A DNA stretch of 64,000 nucleotides from assembly GCF_030466625.1 (NCBI RefSeq), contig NZ_JADEVT010000004.1:62001-126000 (forward strand). Direction: 5' to 3'. Made by a program: the position numbers and the translations under genes. Under the pieces are notes generated by a model. That model had not been told where the DNA came from. It did not search any database and worked only from the letters and a program-made list of their open reading frames with translations. The DNA comes from Nocardioides sp. ChNu-153 (lineage in GTDB: Bacteria; Actinomycetota; Actinomycetes; Propionibacteriales; Nocardioidaceae). Every line of letters starts with the position of its first letter. Position 1 is the first letter of the stretch. Of the stretch, positions 1 to 12,578 are shown piece by piece.

Positions 1-304
1 TGACGACGCCGTCGGGGTCGGTCTGCGCCGACCCGACCTCCTCGCCGCCCTCCGACTCCACCGTCAGCGTCACGCCGGCGACCGGCTCGTCGGCGGCCTC
101 GTCGAGCAGACGCACGCGCACGTAGGGGCCCTCGGCCGGCGGCTGGGCCGCCGGGGCCGTGGTCTCGCCGGATCCGGGCTCGCTCGTGGCGCCGGCGCTG
201 GGGGACGGCGTGGGTGCGTCCGTCTCCTCGGCGGCATGGGCGGCGCTGAGCGGAAGCATCAGCACCACGAGCAGGGCGAGAAGCGCCATGAAACGCATTC
301 GCAC
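1..304 (-). CDS. secreted/membrane protein with carboxypeptidase-regulatory-like domain, 5' part only (probable branched-chain amino-acid ABC permease fusion)
   Basis: This leftward gene runs off the left edge, so only about 101 N-terminal residues are visible. GTG at 304 is chosen because AGGAG sits 7 bases upstream. Residues 1-25 form a signal peptide (VRMRF, a Leu/Val-rich core, then AHAAEE). A Ser/Thr/Pro/Ala-rich linker follows, then a beta-rich stretch with VRVRLLDEAADEPVAGVTL and TDPDGVV, typical of a carboxypeptidase regulatory-like fold facing outward. From memory, several actinobacteria place a LivH-type permease with such an N-terminal extension beside an ANTAR regulator. That identity is inference, because no membrane permease core lies in the window. 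Confidence 0.6.
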   Translation of the reverse strand, partial: MRMRFMALLALLVVLMLPLSAAHAAEETDAPTPSPSAGATSEPGSGETTAPAAQPPAEGPYVRVRLLDEAADEPVAGVTLTVESEGGEEVGSAQTDPDGVV

Positions 305-352
305 GCGGTGACTCCTGTCGTTGGAGCGCGCTGCGCGCTCGTCGGTCGGGAC

Positions 353-358
353 ACCCTA
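353..358 (-). promoter_or_regulatory. -10 element of the left-edge gene
   Basis: TAGGGT on the minus strand lies about 49 bases before the GTG at 304. It would give a leader of roughly 40 bases containing the AGGAG site. The matching -35 is weak. Confidence 0.35.
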
Positions 359-458
359 ACGGCGCCGACGACGCCTCAACGCGGGTTTCGGACCCCCGGA
401 GGTAACAGTTCAGTCTCCGACCGTGATCGGTACGGCGGACGCGGCCACCGCGGGCCCG

Positions 459-1067
459 CTACGCGGTGCCGGAGGCCCCCGGACCGTGCGCGACGACGCC
501 CTCGGCCACCTGCCGCATCGACAGGCGCAGGTCCATCGCCGTCTTCTGGATCCACCGGAACGCGTCCGGCTCCGACAGCCCGAGGTCCTTCTGCAGCACA
601 CCCTTGGCGCGGTCGACGGCCTTGCGGGTCTCGAGCCGCTCCGTGAGGTCGCCGACCTCCTGCTCGAGCTGGCTGAGCTCGGCGAACCGGCTGACGGCCA
701 TCTCGATCGCCGGCACCAGGTCGGTGGCCGAGAACGGCTTCACGAGGTACGCCATCGCCCCGGCGTCGCGCGCCCGCTCGACCAGCTCACGCTGGGAGAA
801 CGCGGTGAGGATCACGACCGGGGCGATGCGCTGCGCGGCGATCCGCTCCGCCGCCGCGATGCCGTCGAGCACGGGCATCTTCACGTCGAGCACGACCAGG
901 TCGGGGCGCAGCTCCTCGGCGAGCTCGATCGCCTTCTGCCCGTCGCCGGCCTCGCCGACGACCTCGTACCCCTCGTCGGCCAGCATCTCGGCGAGGTCCA
1001 TGCGGATGAGCGCCTCGTCCTCGGCGATCACGACGCGTCGGCGGGCACCCGGGGCTTGATCGGTCAC
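459..1067 (-). CDS. ANTAR-domain response regulator
   Basis: A 202-residue cytoplasmic regulator. Residues about 10-125 are a CheY-like receiver with acidic EDEALIRMD, phospho-acceptor Asp in VVLDVKMPVLDG, Thr in ILTAF and Lys in VKPF. Residues about 140-195 are an ANTAR RNA-binding domain (AVDRAKGVLQKDLGLSEPDAFRWIQKTAM). ANTAR proteins bind paired hexaloop RNA hairpins and antiterminate transcription. The start is GTG 1067, not the longer in-frame opening, because a TAGCCT -10 lies exactly 7 bases upstream and the receiver begins at once. It is followed leftward by the partial transporter-like gene, a common neighbourhood in actinobacteria. No kinase partner is visible. Confidence 0.9.
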   Translation of the reverse strand: MTDQAPGARRRVVIAEDEALIRMDLAEMLADEGYEVVGEAGDGQKAIELAEELRPDLVVLDVKMPVLDGIAAAERIAAQRIAPVVILTAFSQRELVERARDAGAMAYLVKPFSATDLVPAIEMAVSRFAELSQLEQEVGDLTERLETRKAVDRAKGVLQKDLGLSEPDAFRWIQKTAMDLRLSMRQVAEGVVAHGPGASGTA

Positions 1068-1074
1068 GGGGTGA

Positions 1075-1080
1075 AGGCTA
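1075..1080 (-). promoter_or_regulatory. -10 element, leaderless start of ANTAR regulator
   Basis: TAGCCT on the minus strand ends 7 bases before the GTG start at 1067, so transcription would begin at or next to the start codon. Confidence 0.45.
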
Positions 1081-1159
1081 GCCCTCGGCAGCGGCGTCCG
1101 AGACCGTACGTCTCGCGGAGAGGCGGGGCTCACGCTGCGGTAGGGTCTGCGTCTGCCTG

Positions 1160-1245
1160 GCCGGGTTGGCGGAACGGCAGACGCGATGGTCTCAAACACC
1201 ATTGTCCGAGAGGGCGTGTGGGTTCGAGTCCCACACCCGGCACCA
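1160..1245 (+). tRNA. tRNA-Leu (anticodon CAA)
   Basis: A type II (long variable arm) tRNA. The acceptor stem GCCGGGT (1160-1166) pairs with ACCCGGC (1235-1241), followed by A and an encoded CCA (1243-1245). The anticodon stem ATGGT/ACCAT encloses loop CTCAAAC, giving anticodon CAA, which reads UUG. The T loop GGTTCGAGTCC is canonical. A TAGGGT -10 candidate lies at 1141-1146. Confidence 0.97.
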
Positions 1246-1293
1246 GGCGACACCCGCTCTCGGACGGTCGGCGGTCGCCGACACACTCGTGCC

Positions 1294-2070
1294 GTGCACG
1301 TACGCCCGACCGAGACCGTCGCCTCCGCGCTGGCAGCGATGCGCGCGGGAGTCCCGGACGCGGCGAACGCGCGCAAGCACGGCGTGGCGCCGGGGACGAT
1401 CCGCCGGTGGCGGCGCCTCTACCTCGAGCAAGGGCGTCCCCGCGGCCAGGCCCACCTCACCGCCCGGTGTCCGCGGTGCGACGCCGTCCCCCTGGACGGC
1501 GCTGCGTACGCCGAGCTGTTGGGGTGGTACCTCGGCGACGGTCACGTATCCCGGGGACGCCGCGACGTGTACGCGCTCCACGTGATCAACGACCTCAGCT
1601 ACCCGGTCGCGAACGCGCGGATCCAGGACCTGATGCGGGCCGTCAAGCCCGGGAGCCGACCCCACACCCGGGACCGACCGGGGTCGGTCATCACCACCGT
1701 CTCGTGGAAGCACTGGCCCTGCCTGCTCCCCCAGCACGGCCCGGGGCGGAAGCACGAGCGCCCGATCGTGCTCGAGGCGTGGCAGCGGGAGGTCGTCGAG
1801 CGTCACCCGGGCGACTTCCTGCGGGGTCTGCTGCACTCCGACGGCGCGCGGGTGCGCAACTGGGCGACCCGGGTCGTGGCCGGCGACCAGCGCCGCTACG
1901 ACTACCCGCGCTGGCAGTTCGTCAACGCGTCGGCCGACATCCGCGGGCTCTGCTGCTGGGCGCTGGACCTCGTGGGTGTGGACTGGCGGGCGTCCGGGCC
2001 CCGCACGATCAGCGTGTCCCGCCGCGACGCCGTCGCCCGCCTCGACGCGCTCGTCGGGCCGAAGGCCTGA
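1294..2070 (+). CDS. LAGLIDADG/helix-turn-helix DNA-binding protein (free-standing)
   Basis: A 258-residue protein. Residues about 20-42 form a helix-turn-helix (ANARKHGVAPGTIRRWRRLY), followed by a C-P-R-C knuckle at 59-62. Two LAGLIDADG-type helices follow, LLGWYLGDGH (75-84) and FLRGLLHSDG (175-184), each keeping the motif acidic residue. No intein splice blocks are present, so this is not an intein. By analogy to WhiA, it is either a homing-endonuclease descendant used as a transcription factor or a stand-alone nuclease. GTG 1294 lies 48 bases after tRNA-Leu; ATG 1339 is an alternative but would cut into the helix before the HTH. The last codons fall in a tandem repeat. Confidence 0.7.
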   Translation: MHVRPTETVASALAAMRAGVPDAANARKHGVAPGTIRRWRRLYLEQGRPRGQAHLTARCPRCDAVPLDGAAYAELLGWYLGDGHVSRGRRDVYALHVINDLSYPVANARIQDLMRAVKPGSRPHTRDRPGSVITTVSWKHWPCLLPQHGPGRKHERPIVLEAWQREVVERHPGDFLRGLLHSDGARVRNWATRVVAGDQRRYDYPRWQFVNASADIRGLCCWALDLVGVDWRASGPRTISVSRRDAVARLDALVGPKA

Positions 2071-2134
2071 GCGCCCCCGCTCGGGCCGAAGGCCTGAGCG
2101 CCCCCGCTCGGGCCGAAGGCCTGAGCGCCCCCGC
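2054..2134 (+). repeat. three perfect 27-bp tandem repeats at the 3' end of the LAGLIDADG gene
   Basis: Three identical 27-bp units occupy 2054-2080, 2081-2107 and 2108-2134, each beginning TCGGGCCGAAGGCCTGAGCG. The first unit encodes the final residues (SGPKA-type end) and the TGA stop. The other two repeat that gene end, stop included, beyond the gene. Each unit holds a small GGCC-GAA-GGCC hairpin. Confidence 0.9.
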
Positions 2135-2140
2135 GACGCA

Positions 2141-2170
2141 GCACGACCCCGGGGTCACCCGGGGCCGTGC
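2141..2170. terminator. probable bidirectional terminator between LAGLIDADG gene and pyk
   Basis: A hairpin with arms GCACG-a-CCCCGGG and CCCGGGG-c-CGTGC around a GTCA loop (12 pairs, one mismatch) lies between two convergent genes. No U-tract, as is usual in high-GC actinobacteria. Confidence 0.55.
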
Positions 2171-2192
2171 GGCGTGCTGGGAGAGAGGAGGA

Positions 2193-3647
2193 TCAGGCGG
2201 GCGCGGCCCGGCGGTACGCCGGGGCGACCTCGTTGATCGCGTCGCCCATCTGGTGCACGCGCAGCGCGTTGGTCGAGCCGGGGATGCCGGGCGGGGCGCC
2301 GGCGATGATGACGACCAGGTCACCCTCCTTGACGCGCTCGATGCGCAGCAGCGCCTCGTCGACCTGCCGCACCATCTCGTCGGTGTGCTCGACCTGCGCG
2401 GTCTTGAACGTCTCCACGCCCCAGGTCGCGGCCAGCTGCGAGCGGGTCGACGCGAGCGGGGTGAACGCCAGGATGGGGATGGGACCGCGGTAGCGGGCCA
2501 GGCGCCGGGCCGAGTCGCCGCTCTGCGTGAACGCCACGAGGTACTTCGCGCCGACGCGCTCCGCGACCTGCGCCGCGGCGAGCGCGATGATGCCGCCCTT
2601 GGTGTGGGGGTCCCAGTCGATGGCGCGGATGTCGGCGGCCGCGTGGCGGTCGGCGCTCTCGATGATGCGGGCCATGGTCTCGACGGCGGTCACGGGGTAC
2701 TCCCCCACGCTCGTCTCGCCCGACAGCATGACGGCGTCCGCGCCGTCGAGCACGGCGTTGGCGACGTCGGAGGCCTCGGCGCGCGTCGGGGCCGGGGCGC
2801 CGATCATCGACTCCAGCATCTGCGTCGCCACGATGACGGGCTTGGCGTTGCGGCGGGCCAGGTCGACGATCCGCTTCTGGTGGAACGGCACGTCCTCCAG
2901 CGGGCACTCCACGCCGAGGTCGCCGCGCGCCACCATGAAGGCGTCGAACGCGTCGATGATCTCCTCGAGGTTGTCGATCGCCTGCGGCTTCTCGATCTTG
3001 GCGATGATGGGGACGCTGCGCCCCTCCTCGGCCATGATCGCGCGCACGTCCTCGGCGTCCGCGGCGGAGCGCACGAAGCTGAGCGCCACCATGTCCACGC
3101 CGATCCGCAGCGCCCAGCGCAGGTCCGCCACGTCCTTCTCCGACAGCGCCGGCACCGAGACGGCCACGCCGGGCAGGTTGATGCCCTTGTGGTTCGAGAC
3201 CCGGCCGCCGACCAGCACCTCGACCTCGACGTCGGTCTCGGTGGTCGACACGACCCGCATGCGGACCTTGCCGTCGTCGATGAGGAGCGCGTCACCCGGC
3301 TTCACGTCGCCGGGCAGACCCTTGTACGTCGTGCCGCAGATCGACGCGTCGCCGTCGACGTCGCGGGTGGTGATCGTCCAGCTCTGGCCGCGGCGCAGCA
3401 GCACCGGGCCGTCGGAGAACGTTTCCAGGCGGATCTTCGGTCCCTGCAGGTCCGCGAGGATGCCCACCCCCCGGCCGCTGGCGTCGGACGCCTGGCGGAC
3501 GTGCTGGTAGACCTGCTCGTGGTCCGCGTAGGCACCGTGGCTCATGTTGAGGCGCGCCACGTCCATGCCGGCGTACACCAGCTCCTGGACACGGCGGGCG
3601 GAGGAGGTCGCGGGACCCAACGTACAAACGATCTTGGCTCTGCGCAC
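2193..3647 (-). CDS. pyk: pyruvate kinase
   Basis: The 484-residue protein transfers phosphate from phosphoenolpyruvate to ADP in the cytoplasm, the last step of glycolysis. It opens with RRAKIVCTLGPA and LVYAGMDVARLNMSHG, the substrate-loop start of pyruvate kinases. The metal/catalytic signature IIAKIEKPQAIDN and the ARGDLGVE segment are intact, as is MLSGETSVGEYP. Length is normal for the family. GTG 3647 is the only start in frame that keeps the conserved N-terminus. It is transcribed alone leftward, with a terminator-like hairpin beyond its end. Confidence 0.97.
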   Translation of the reverse strand: MRRAKIVCTLGPATSSARRVQELVYAGMDVARLNMSHGAYADHEQVYQHVRQASDASGRGVGILADLQGPKIRLETFSDGPVLLRRGQSWTITTRDVDGDASICGTTYKGLPGDVKPGDALLIDDGKVRMRVVSTTETDVEVEVLVGGRVSNHKGINLPGVAVSVPALSEKDVADLRWALRIGVDMVALSFVRSAADAEDVRAIMAEEGRSVPIIAKIEKPQAIDNLEEIIDAFDAFMVARGDLGVECPLEDVPFHQKRIVDLARRNAKPVIVATQMLESMIGAPAPTRAEASDVANAVLDGADAVMLSGETSVGEYPVTAVETMARIIESADRHAAADIRAIDWDPHTKGGIIALAAAQVAERVGAKYLVAFTQSGDSARRLARYRGPIPILAFTPLASTRSQLAATWGVETFKTAQVEHTDEMVRQVDEALLRIERVKEGDLVVIIAGAPPGIPGSTNALRVHQMGDAINEVAPAYRRAAPA

Positions 3648-3722
3648 GAGGCAACGGTACTGCCGACCACCCTCACGGGTGACACTGGTCTGGATCGTTC
3701 AAATGAACTTCACAGCAACGCA

Positions 3723-3758
3723 ACGGGGCCGGGACCCCGGAGGGGGTCCCGGCCCCGT
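3723..3758 (-). terminator. strong hairpin terminator after gltD
   Basis: A perfect 16-bp stem (3723-3738 with 3743-3758; core GGGGCCGGGACCCC) and a GGAG loop sit 20 bases beyond the gltD stop, separating it from pyk. Confidence 0.75.
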
Positions 3759-3777
3759 GGGCGGGTGCGGCGCTCGC

Positions 3778-5236
3778 TCACACGACCAGCGGTCGCTCCG
3801 TCGACTTGATGGGCGCCGGCAGCGACGTCGAGCCCGTCAGGTACTCGTCCACCGCCGCCGCAGCCGCACGACCCTCGGCGATGGCCCACACGATGAGCGA
3901 CTGGCCGCGGCCGGCGTCACCGGCCGCGAACACGCCCTCGACCGAGGTGCGGTACGTCGGGTCCCGCTTCACGTTGCGCCGCTCGTCGAGCTCCAGCCCG
4001 AGCTGCGCGACGACCGAGTCGGTCTCCGGGCCCGTGAAGCCCATCGCGAAGAGCACCAGCTCGGCCGGGATCTCCCGCTCGGAGCCCTCGACCTCGACGA
4101 ACCGGCCGTCCTCGAGGCGGACGTCGACGAGCAGCAGCGCACGCACGTTGCCGTCCTCGTCGCCGCGGAACTCCTTGGTGGAGACGCCGTACACCCGGTC
4201 GCCGCCCTCCTCGTGGGCCGAGGAGACACGGAACAGCGCGGGGTACGTCGGCCACGGCTGCGCACTCGGGCGATCGCCGCCCGGCTGCGGCATGATCTCG
4301 AGCTGCGTGATGGACGCGGCGCCCTGGCGGATGGAGGTGCCGAGGCAGTCCGCGCCCGTGTCGCCGCCGCCGATGATGACGACGTTCTTGCCGTCGGCGC
4401 GCACCTGGCCCTCGACCGTCTCCCCGACCGCGACGCGGTTGGCCTGCGGCAGGAAGTCCATCGCCTGGTGGATGCCGCCGAGCTCGCGCCCCGGGACCGG
4501 CAGGTCGCGCGGGATCGTCGCCCCGGTGGCCAGCACGACGGCGTCGTAGCGGGCCCGCAGGTCGTCACCGGTCACGTCCGTGCCCACGTCGACGCCCGTG
4601 CGGAACACGGTGCCCTCGCGGCGCATCTGGTCGAGGCGGCGGTCGACGTGCTGCTTCTCCATCTTGAACTCGGGGATGCCGTAGCGCAGCAGGCCGCCGA
4701 TGCGGTCGGAGCGCTCGTAGACCGCGACGGTGTGGCCGGCGCGGGTCAGCTGCTGCGCGGCGGCCAGGCCCGCAGGGCCCGAGCCGACGACGGCGACGGT
4801 CTTGCCCGACAGCCACTCGGGCGGCTGCGGCTTGACGTAGCCGGCCTCCCACGCGCGGTCGATGATCGAGACCTCGACGTTCTTGATCGTCACCGGGTCC
4901 TGGTTGATGCCCAGCACGCAGGCGGTCTCGCAGGGCGCCGGACAGAGGCGACCGGTGAACTCCGGGAAGTTGTTCGTGGCGTGCAGCCGCTCGATCGCCT
5001 CCTCCCAGTCGTCGCGCCAGACCAGGTCGTTCCACTCCGGGATGATGTTGCCCAGCGGGCAGCCCTGGTGGCAGAACGGGATGCCGCAGTCCATGCAGCG
5101 GCCGGCCTGCGGCGTGATGATCGGCAGCAGCGCGCGGCCGATGCCGTCGGGGTAGACCTCGTTCCAGTCGTTGACGCGCTCCTCGACGGGACGACGGGTC
5201 GCGACCTTGCGGCCCTCCTTGAGGAAGCCCTTCGGG

Positions 5237-5244
<8 letters not shown>
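3778..5244 (-). CDS. gltD: glutamate synthase, small (beta) subunit
   Basis: A 488-residue FAD/iron-sulfur subunit that passes electrons from NADPH to GltB for glutamate formation. The N-terminal cysteine clusters ([13 protein letters not shown] and [10 protein letters not shown]) bind 4Fe-4S centres. They are followed by two dinucleotide folds, [15 protein letters not shown] and [16 protein letters not shown] 5244 (MADPKGFL) is chosen because it matches the family start and overlaps the gltB end by 8 bases, indicating translational coupling. A strong hairpin ends the operon. Confidence 0.97.
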
Positions 5245-9784
<4,540 letters not shown>

Positions 9785-9956
9785 GTGGACATCTCCCGTC
9801 GTCGGGGCCCGGCGGGCGTGGGGGCGCGCCGGGCGATCACTGGTGCGGGGTGGTCGTGGCGTCGCGCGGCGCGGCAGCGCGTGGCTGTCGTGCCGGCTGG
9901 GTGCGAGGCCCCGGGCCCACCTTCGAAGGGACGACGTTGGCCCTGCAGGCGGTGAG

Positions 9957-9972
9957 GTTACCACCGCGAAAC
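9957..9972. promoter_or_regulatory. GlnR-type box upstream of gltBD
   Basis: GTTAC-N6-GAAAC matches the core GlnR a/b half-site pattern (gTnAC-n6-GaAAC) described in Streptomyces. It lies about 173 bases before the gltB start. The second pair of half-sites seen in the strongest GlnR targets is not conserved. Confidence 0.45.
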
Positions 9973-10012
9973 GTCGCTGGTGCGCGACGGCCACACGGTG
10001 GCGGTACGACGT

Positions 10013-11077
10013 TCAGCCGCGCGAGCGGAACCGGCGGCGTCGCGGGGGCGCGGGCGCGCCGCCCTCGGTGTCCTGGGTGGTCGCCGTGGTGCCCGTGCGA
10101 CCGGCGCGGGCGTCGGCGGCGACCCCGGGCTCGGCGTCGTCCGCGTCGGCGTCGGCCGTCTCGTCGGCGTCGGCCGTCTCGTGCACCGCGTCGTCGTCCG
10201 TGACCGGGCGGCGGCCCTCGACGTACACGTCCTCCTCGCGGCCGCGCCCGCGGGTGACGACGAGGTAGGCGACGGCGGCGACGAACAGCACGATCGAGGT
10301 CCACACGTTGAGCCGCAGGCCGAGCACGTCGTCGAGCTGCACCTCGTCGATGCGCAGCGACTCGGTGAAGGCCCGCCCGACGGTGTAGGTCGCGACGTAC
10401 AGCGCGACGACGCGACCGCCACCGAGGCGGTAGCGGCGGTCGAGCCAGACGACGAGCGCGAAGGCCGCCAGGTTCCAGAGGAACTCGTAGAGGAACGTGG
10501 GGTGGAAGGTCTCGAACTGCGTGTAGCCGGTCGGGCGGTTCTCCAGGTCGATGCTCAGCCCCCACGGCAGGTCGGTGGGGCGGCCGAACAGCTCCTGGTT
10601 GAACCAGTTGCCCCACCGGCCGATGGCCTGGGCCACCAGCAGGCCGGGCGCCAGGGCGTCGACGAGCGGCAGGAACCGGATGCCCTTGCGGCGGGCGCCG
10701 ATCCACGCGCCGAGCGCGCCGAACGCGATCGCGCCCCAGATGCCGAGGCCGCCCTCCCACAGGTAGAGGGCGCGGATCGGCTCGCGACCCTCGCCGAAGT
10801 AGAGCTCCCAGTCGGTCGCGACGTGGTAGATCCGGGCGCCGACGATGCCGAACAGCACCGCGGGGACCGCGATGTCCTGCACGTCGCCGTACTGCCCGCC
10901 GCGGGCCACCCACCGGCGCTCGCCGATGATCACGGCGGCGACGACGCCGAGGATGATGCACAGCGCGTAGCCGCGCAGGGGCAGCGGACCCAGGTGCCAC
11001 ACGCCCTGGTCCGGGCTGGGCAGGGCGTGGACGAGCGCCGGGAACGCGTCGAGGGCCGTGAGCATGGGGCCCATCAT
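10013..11077 (-). CDS. lgt: prolipoprotein diacylglyceryl transferase
   Basis: An integral membrane enzyme that moves diacylglycerol from phosphatidylglycerol to the lipobox cysteine of lipoproteins. The Lgt signature GRWGNWFNQELFG is present, with PLPLRGYAL near the N-terminus, EGGLGIWG and HPTFLYEFLWN. About seven membrane segments can be placed. The C-terminal 70 or so residues are a family-untypical hydrophilic tail rich in Asp, Ala and Thr that ends in a basic patch (RRRRFRSRG). Start choice is uncertain among ATG 11077, 11074 and 11065. The gene follows the SCO lipoprotein gene by 6 bases, so enzyme and substrate are co-transcribed. Confidence 0.95.
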   Translation of the reverse strand: MMGPMLTALDAFPALVHALPSPDQGVWHLGPLPLRGYALCIILGVVAAVIIGERRWVARGGQYGDVQDIAVPAVLFGIVGARIYHVATDWELYFGEGREPIRALYLWEGGLGIWGAIAFGALGAWIGARRKGIRFLPLVDALAPGLLVAQAIGRWGNWFNQELFGRPTDLPWGLSIDLENRPTGYTQFETFHPTFLYEFLWNLAAFALVVWLDRRYRLGGGRVVALYVATYTVGRAFTESLRIDEVQLDDVLGLRLNVWTSIVLFVAAVAYLVVTRGRGREEDVYVEGRRPVTDDDAVHETADADETADADADDAEPGVAADARAGRTGTTATTQDTEGGAPAPPRRRRFRSRG

Positions 11078-11083
11078 CGCCCG

Positions 11084-11761
11084 TCAGGCGGCCGGCCGCG
11101 CCAGGAGGGTCGCGACGTCGGTGGCGAGCTGGTGGGGCGAGGTGTCCCGCATCCACAGCACCGGCACGGTGTCGTCGGTGTCGACGCCGCTCACCTGGTC
11201 GTTGTGGGTGACGTCGTAGCCGCCGCTCGGCAGCCGCGCGCCCTCCTCGAAGTAGACGTGGAAGCCGTCGCCGGCCTCCTGCAGCGCGGCCATGTCGCCG
11301 GTCAGCCCGACGAAGGCGGGGTCGAAGCGCTCCAGGTAGGTGCGCAGCGTGGCGACGTCGTCGCGCGCCGGGTCGGTCGTGACGAAGAGGACCTGCACCC
11401 GCTCCTGGTCGGCCGGCTCGAGCCGGTCGAGGGCGTTGGCGACGTTGGCCATCACCATCTGGCAGATGTCGGGGCAGTTCGAGTAGCCGAAGAAGACCAG
11501 CGTCAGGTCGGCCGTCGAGTCGGCCGTCAACGAGTACGGCGTGCCCTCCGCCGCGTCGCCCAGCGTCGAGGTCAGCGTCACGTCGGGGACCTGGTAGGGC
11601 GCCTGGTCGATGACCGAGCCGTAGAGCGCGTCGTCGCTGATCTCCGCGCCCACCATCGGGTTGAGCGGCTCGGCCGTGCCGCCGCAGGCGGTGAGCCCGG
11701 CGAGCGCGAGGGCGGCGACGGCGGCAGCACGGCGTACCCGGGCCGGGGTGGACTCACGCAC
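11084..11761 (-). CDS. SCO1/SenC family copper-binding lipoprotein
   Basis: A 225-residue exported thioredoxin-fold protein, known in the family as a copper chaperone for cytochrome oxidase assembly. The signal peptide ends in lipobox LTAC with Cys26. The copper-site cysteines are in FFGYSNCPDIC and the third ligand is the His of THNDQVSG. GTG 11761 overlaps the trpA stop by 8 bases. It is the last but one gene of the hisI-trp-lgt run. No cytochrome oxidase gene is in the window. Confidence 0.92.
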   Translation of the reverse strand: MRESTPARVRRAAAVAALALAGLTACGGTAEPLNPMVGAEISDDALYGSVIDQAPYQVPDVTLTSTLGDAAEGTPYSLTADSTADLTLVFFGYSNCPDICQMVMANVANALDRLEPADQERVQVLFVTTDPARDDVATLRTYLERFDPAFVGLTGDMAALQEAGDGFHVYFEEGARLPSGGYDVTHNDQVSGVDTDDTVPVLWMRDTSPHQLATDVATLLARPAA

Positions 11762-12578
11762 CGCCGGCGCTCCCCCGGCGCACGCCCGTGGCGAGGTCCT
11801 CGGTGAGGGTGCGCAGCGCGGCCAGGCCCGCCTGGCGGTCGGTGCCGGCGTCGAGCAGCGTGCGCACGAAGGCCGAGCCGACGATGACGCCGTCGGCGTA
11901 CGCCGCCACGTCCGCGGCCTGGTCGCCGTTGCCGACACCGAGGCCGACCCCGACGGGGAGGTCGGCGCCCCTGGGCTGCAGCGCGCGGGCCCGGGTGACG
12001 AGCGGGCCGCCGAGCTCGCTGGAGGTGGTGCGGGCACCGGTGACGCCCATGACGGCGGTGGCGTAGACGAAGCCGCGGCAGGCCGCCGTCGTCATCTCGA
12101 CCCGCTCGTCGGTGGAGGACGGCGCGACGAGGAAGACCTTGTCGAGGTCGCGGGCGTCCGCCGCCGCGATCCACTCCGCGCCGTAGTCGGGCGTGATGTC
12201 GGGGGTGATGAGGCCCGCTCCCCCGGCCTCGGCCAGGTCGCGCGCGAACCGCTCCACGCCGTACCGCTCGACGGGGTTCCAGTAGGTCATGACGAGGGTG
12301 GGGGTGCCGGTCGCGGCGACGGCCTCGACGGTGCGCAGCACGTCGGCCACGCGGAACCCGCCGTCGAGCGCCTGCTGGGCGGCCGCCTGGATGGTGGGGC
12401 CGTCCATCACGGGGTCGCTGTAGGGCAGGCCGACCTCGATGACGTCGCAGCCGGCCTCGACCATCGTGCGCAGCGCCTCGATGGCGCCGGGCACGTCGGG
12501 GAACCCGGCGGGCAGGTAGCCGACGAGGGCCGCGCGGCCCTCCTCGCGGGCGCGGGCGAACGCGGGAGCGGTGCTCAT
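11754..12578 (-). CDS. trpA: tryptophan synthase alpha chain
   Basis: A 274-residue TIM-barrel subunit that cleaves indole-3-glycerol phosphate to indole and glyceraldehyde 3-phosphate. The catalytic Glu is in the [16 protein letters not shown] segment, which also holds the catalytic Asp region. The phosphate loop [11 protein letters not shown] is present. ATG 12578 overlaps the trpB end as ATGA (4 bases), consistent with coupled synthesis of the alpha2beta2 complex. Confidence 0.97.
   Translation of the reverse strand: MSTAPAFARAREEGRAALVGYLPAGFPDVPGAIEALRTMVEAGCDVIEVGLPYSDPVMDGPTIQAAAQQALDGGFRVADVLRTVEAVAATGTPTLVMTYWNPVERYGVERFARDLAEAGGAGLITPDITPDYGAEWIAAADARDLDKVFLVAPSSTDERVEMTTAACRGFVYATAVMGVTGARTTSSELGGPLVTRARALQPRGADLPVGVGLGVGNGDQAADVAAYADGVIVGSAFVRTLLDAGTDRQAGLAALRTLTEDLATGVRRGSAGGA

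Noticed and set aside
1294..2070. Intein
   Set aside because: No N-terminal Cys/Ser splice block, no C-terminal His-Asn, and no interrupted host gene.
1160..2070. Prophage or island integrated at tRNA-Leu
   Set aside because: No integrase and no repeated tRNA end were seen downstream.
2054..2134. CRISPR array
   Set aside because: The 27-bp units are directly abutting, without spacers, and no cas genes are present.
423..3809. An 1128-residue plus-strand frame over the ANTAR and pyk genes and tRNA-Leu
   Set aside because: It runs through a tRNA gene and opposite two sound genes.
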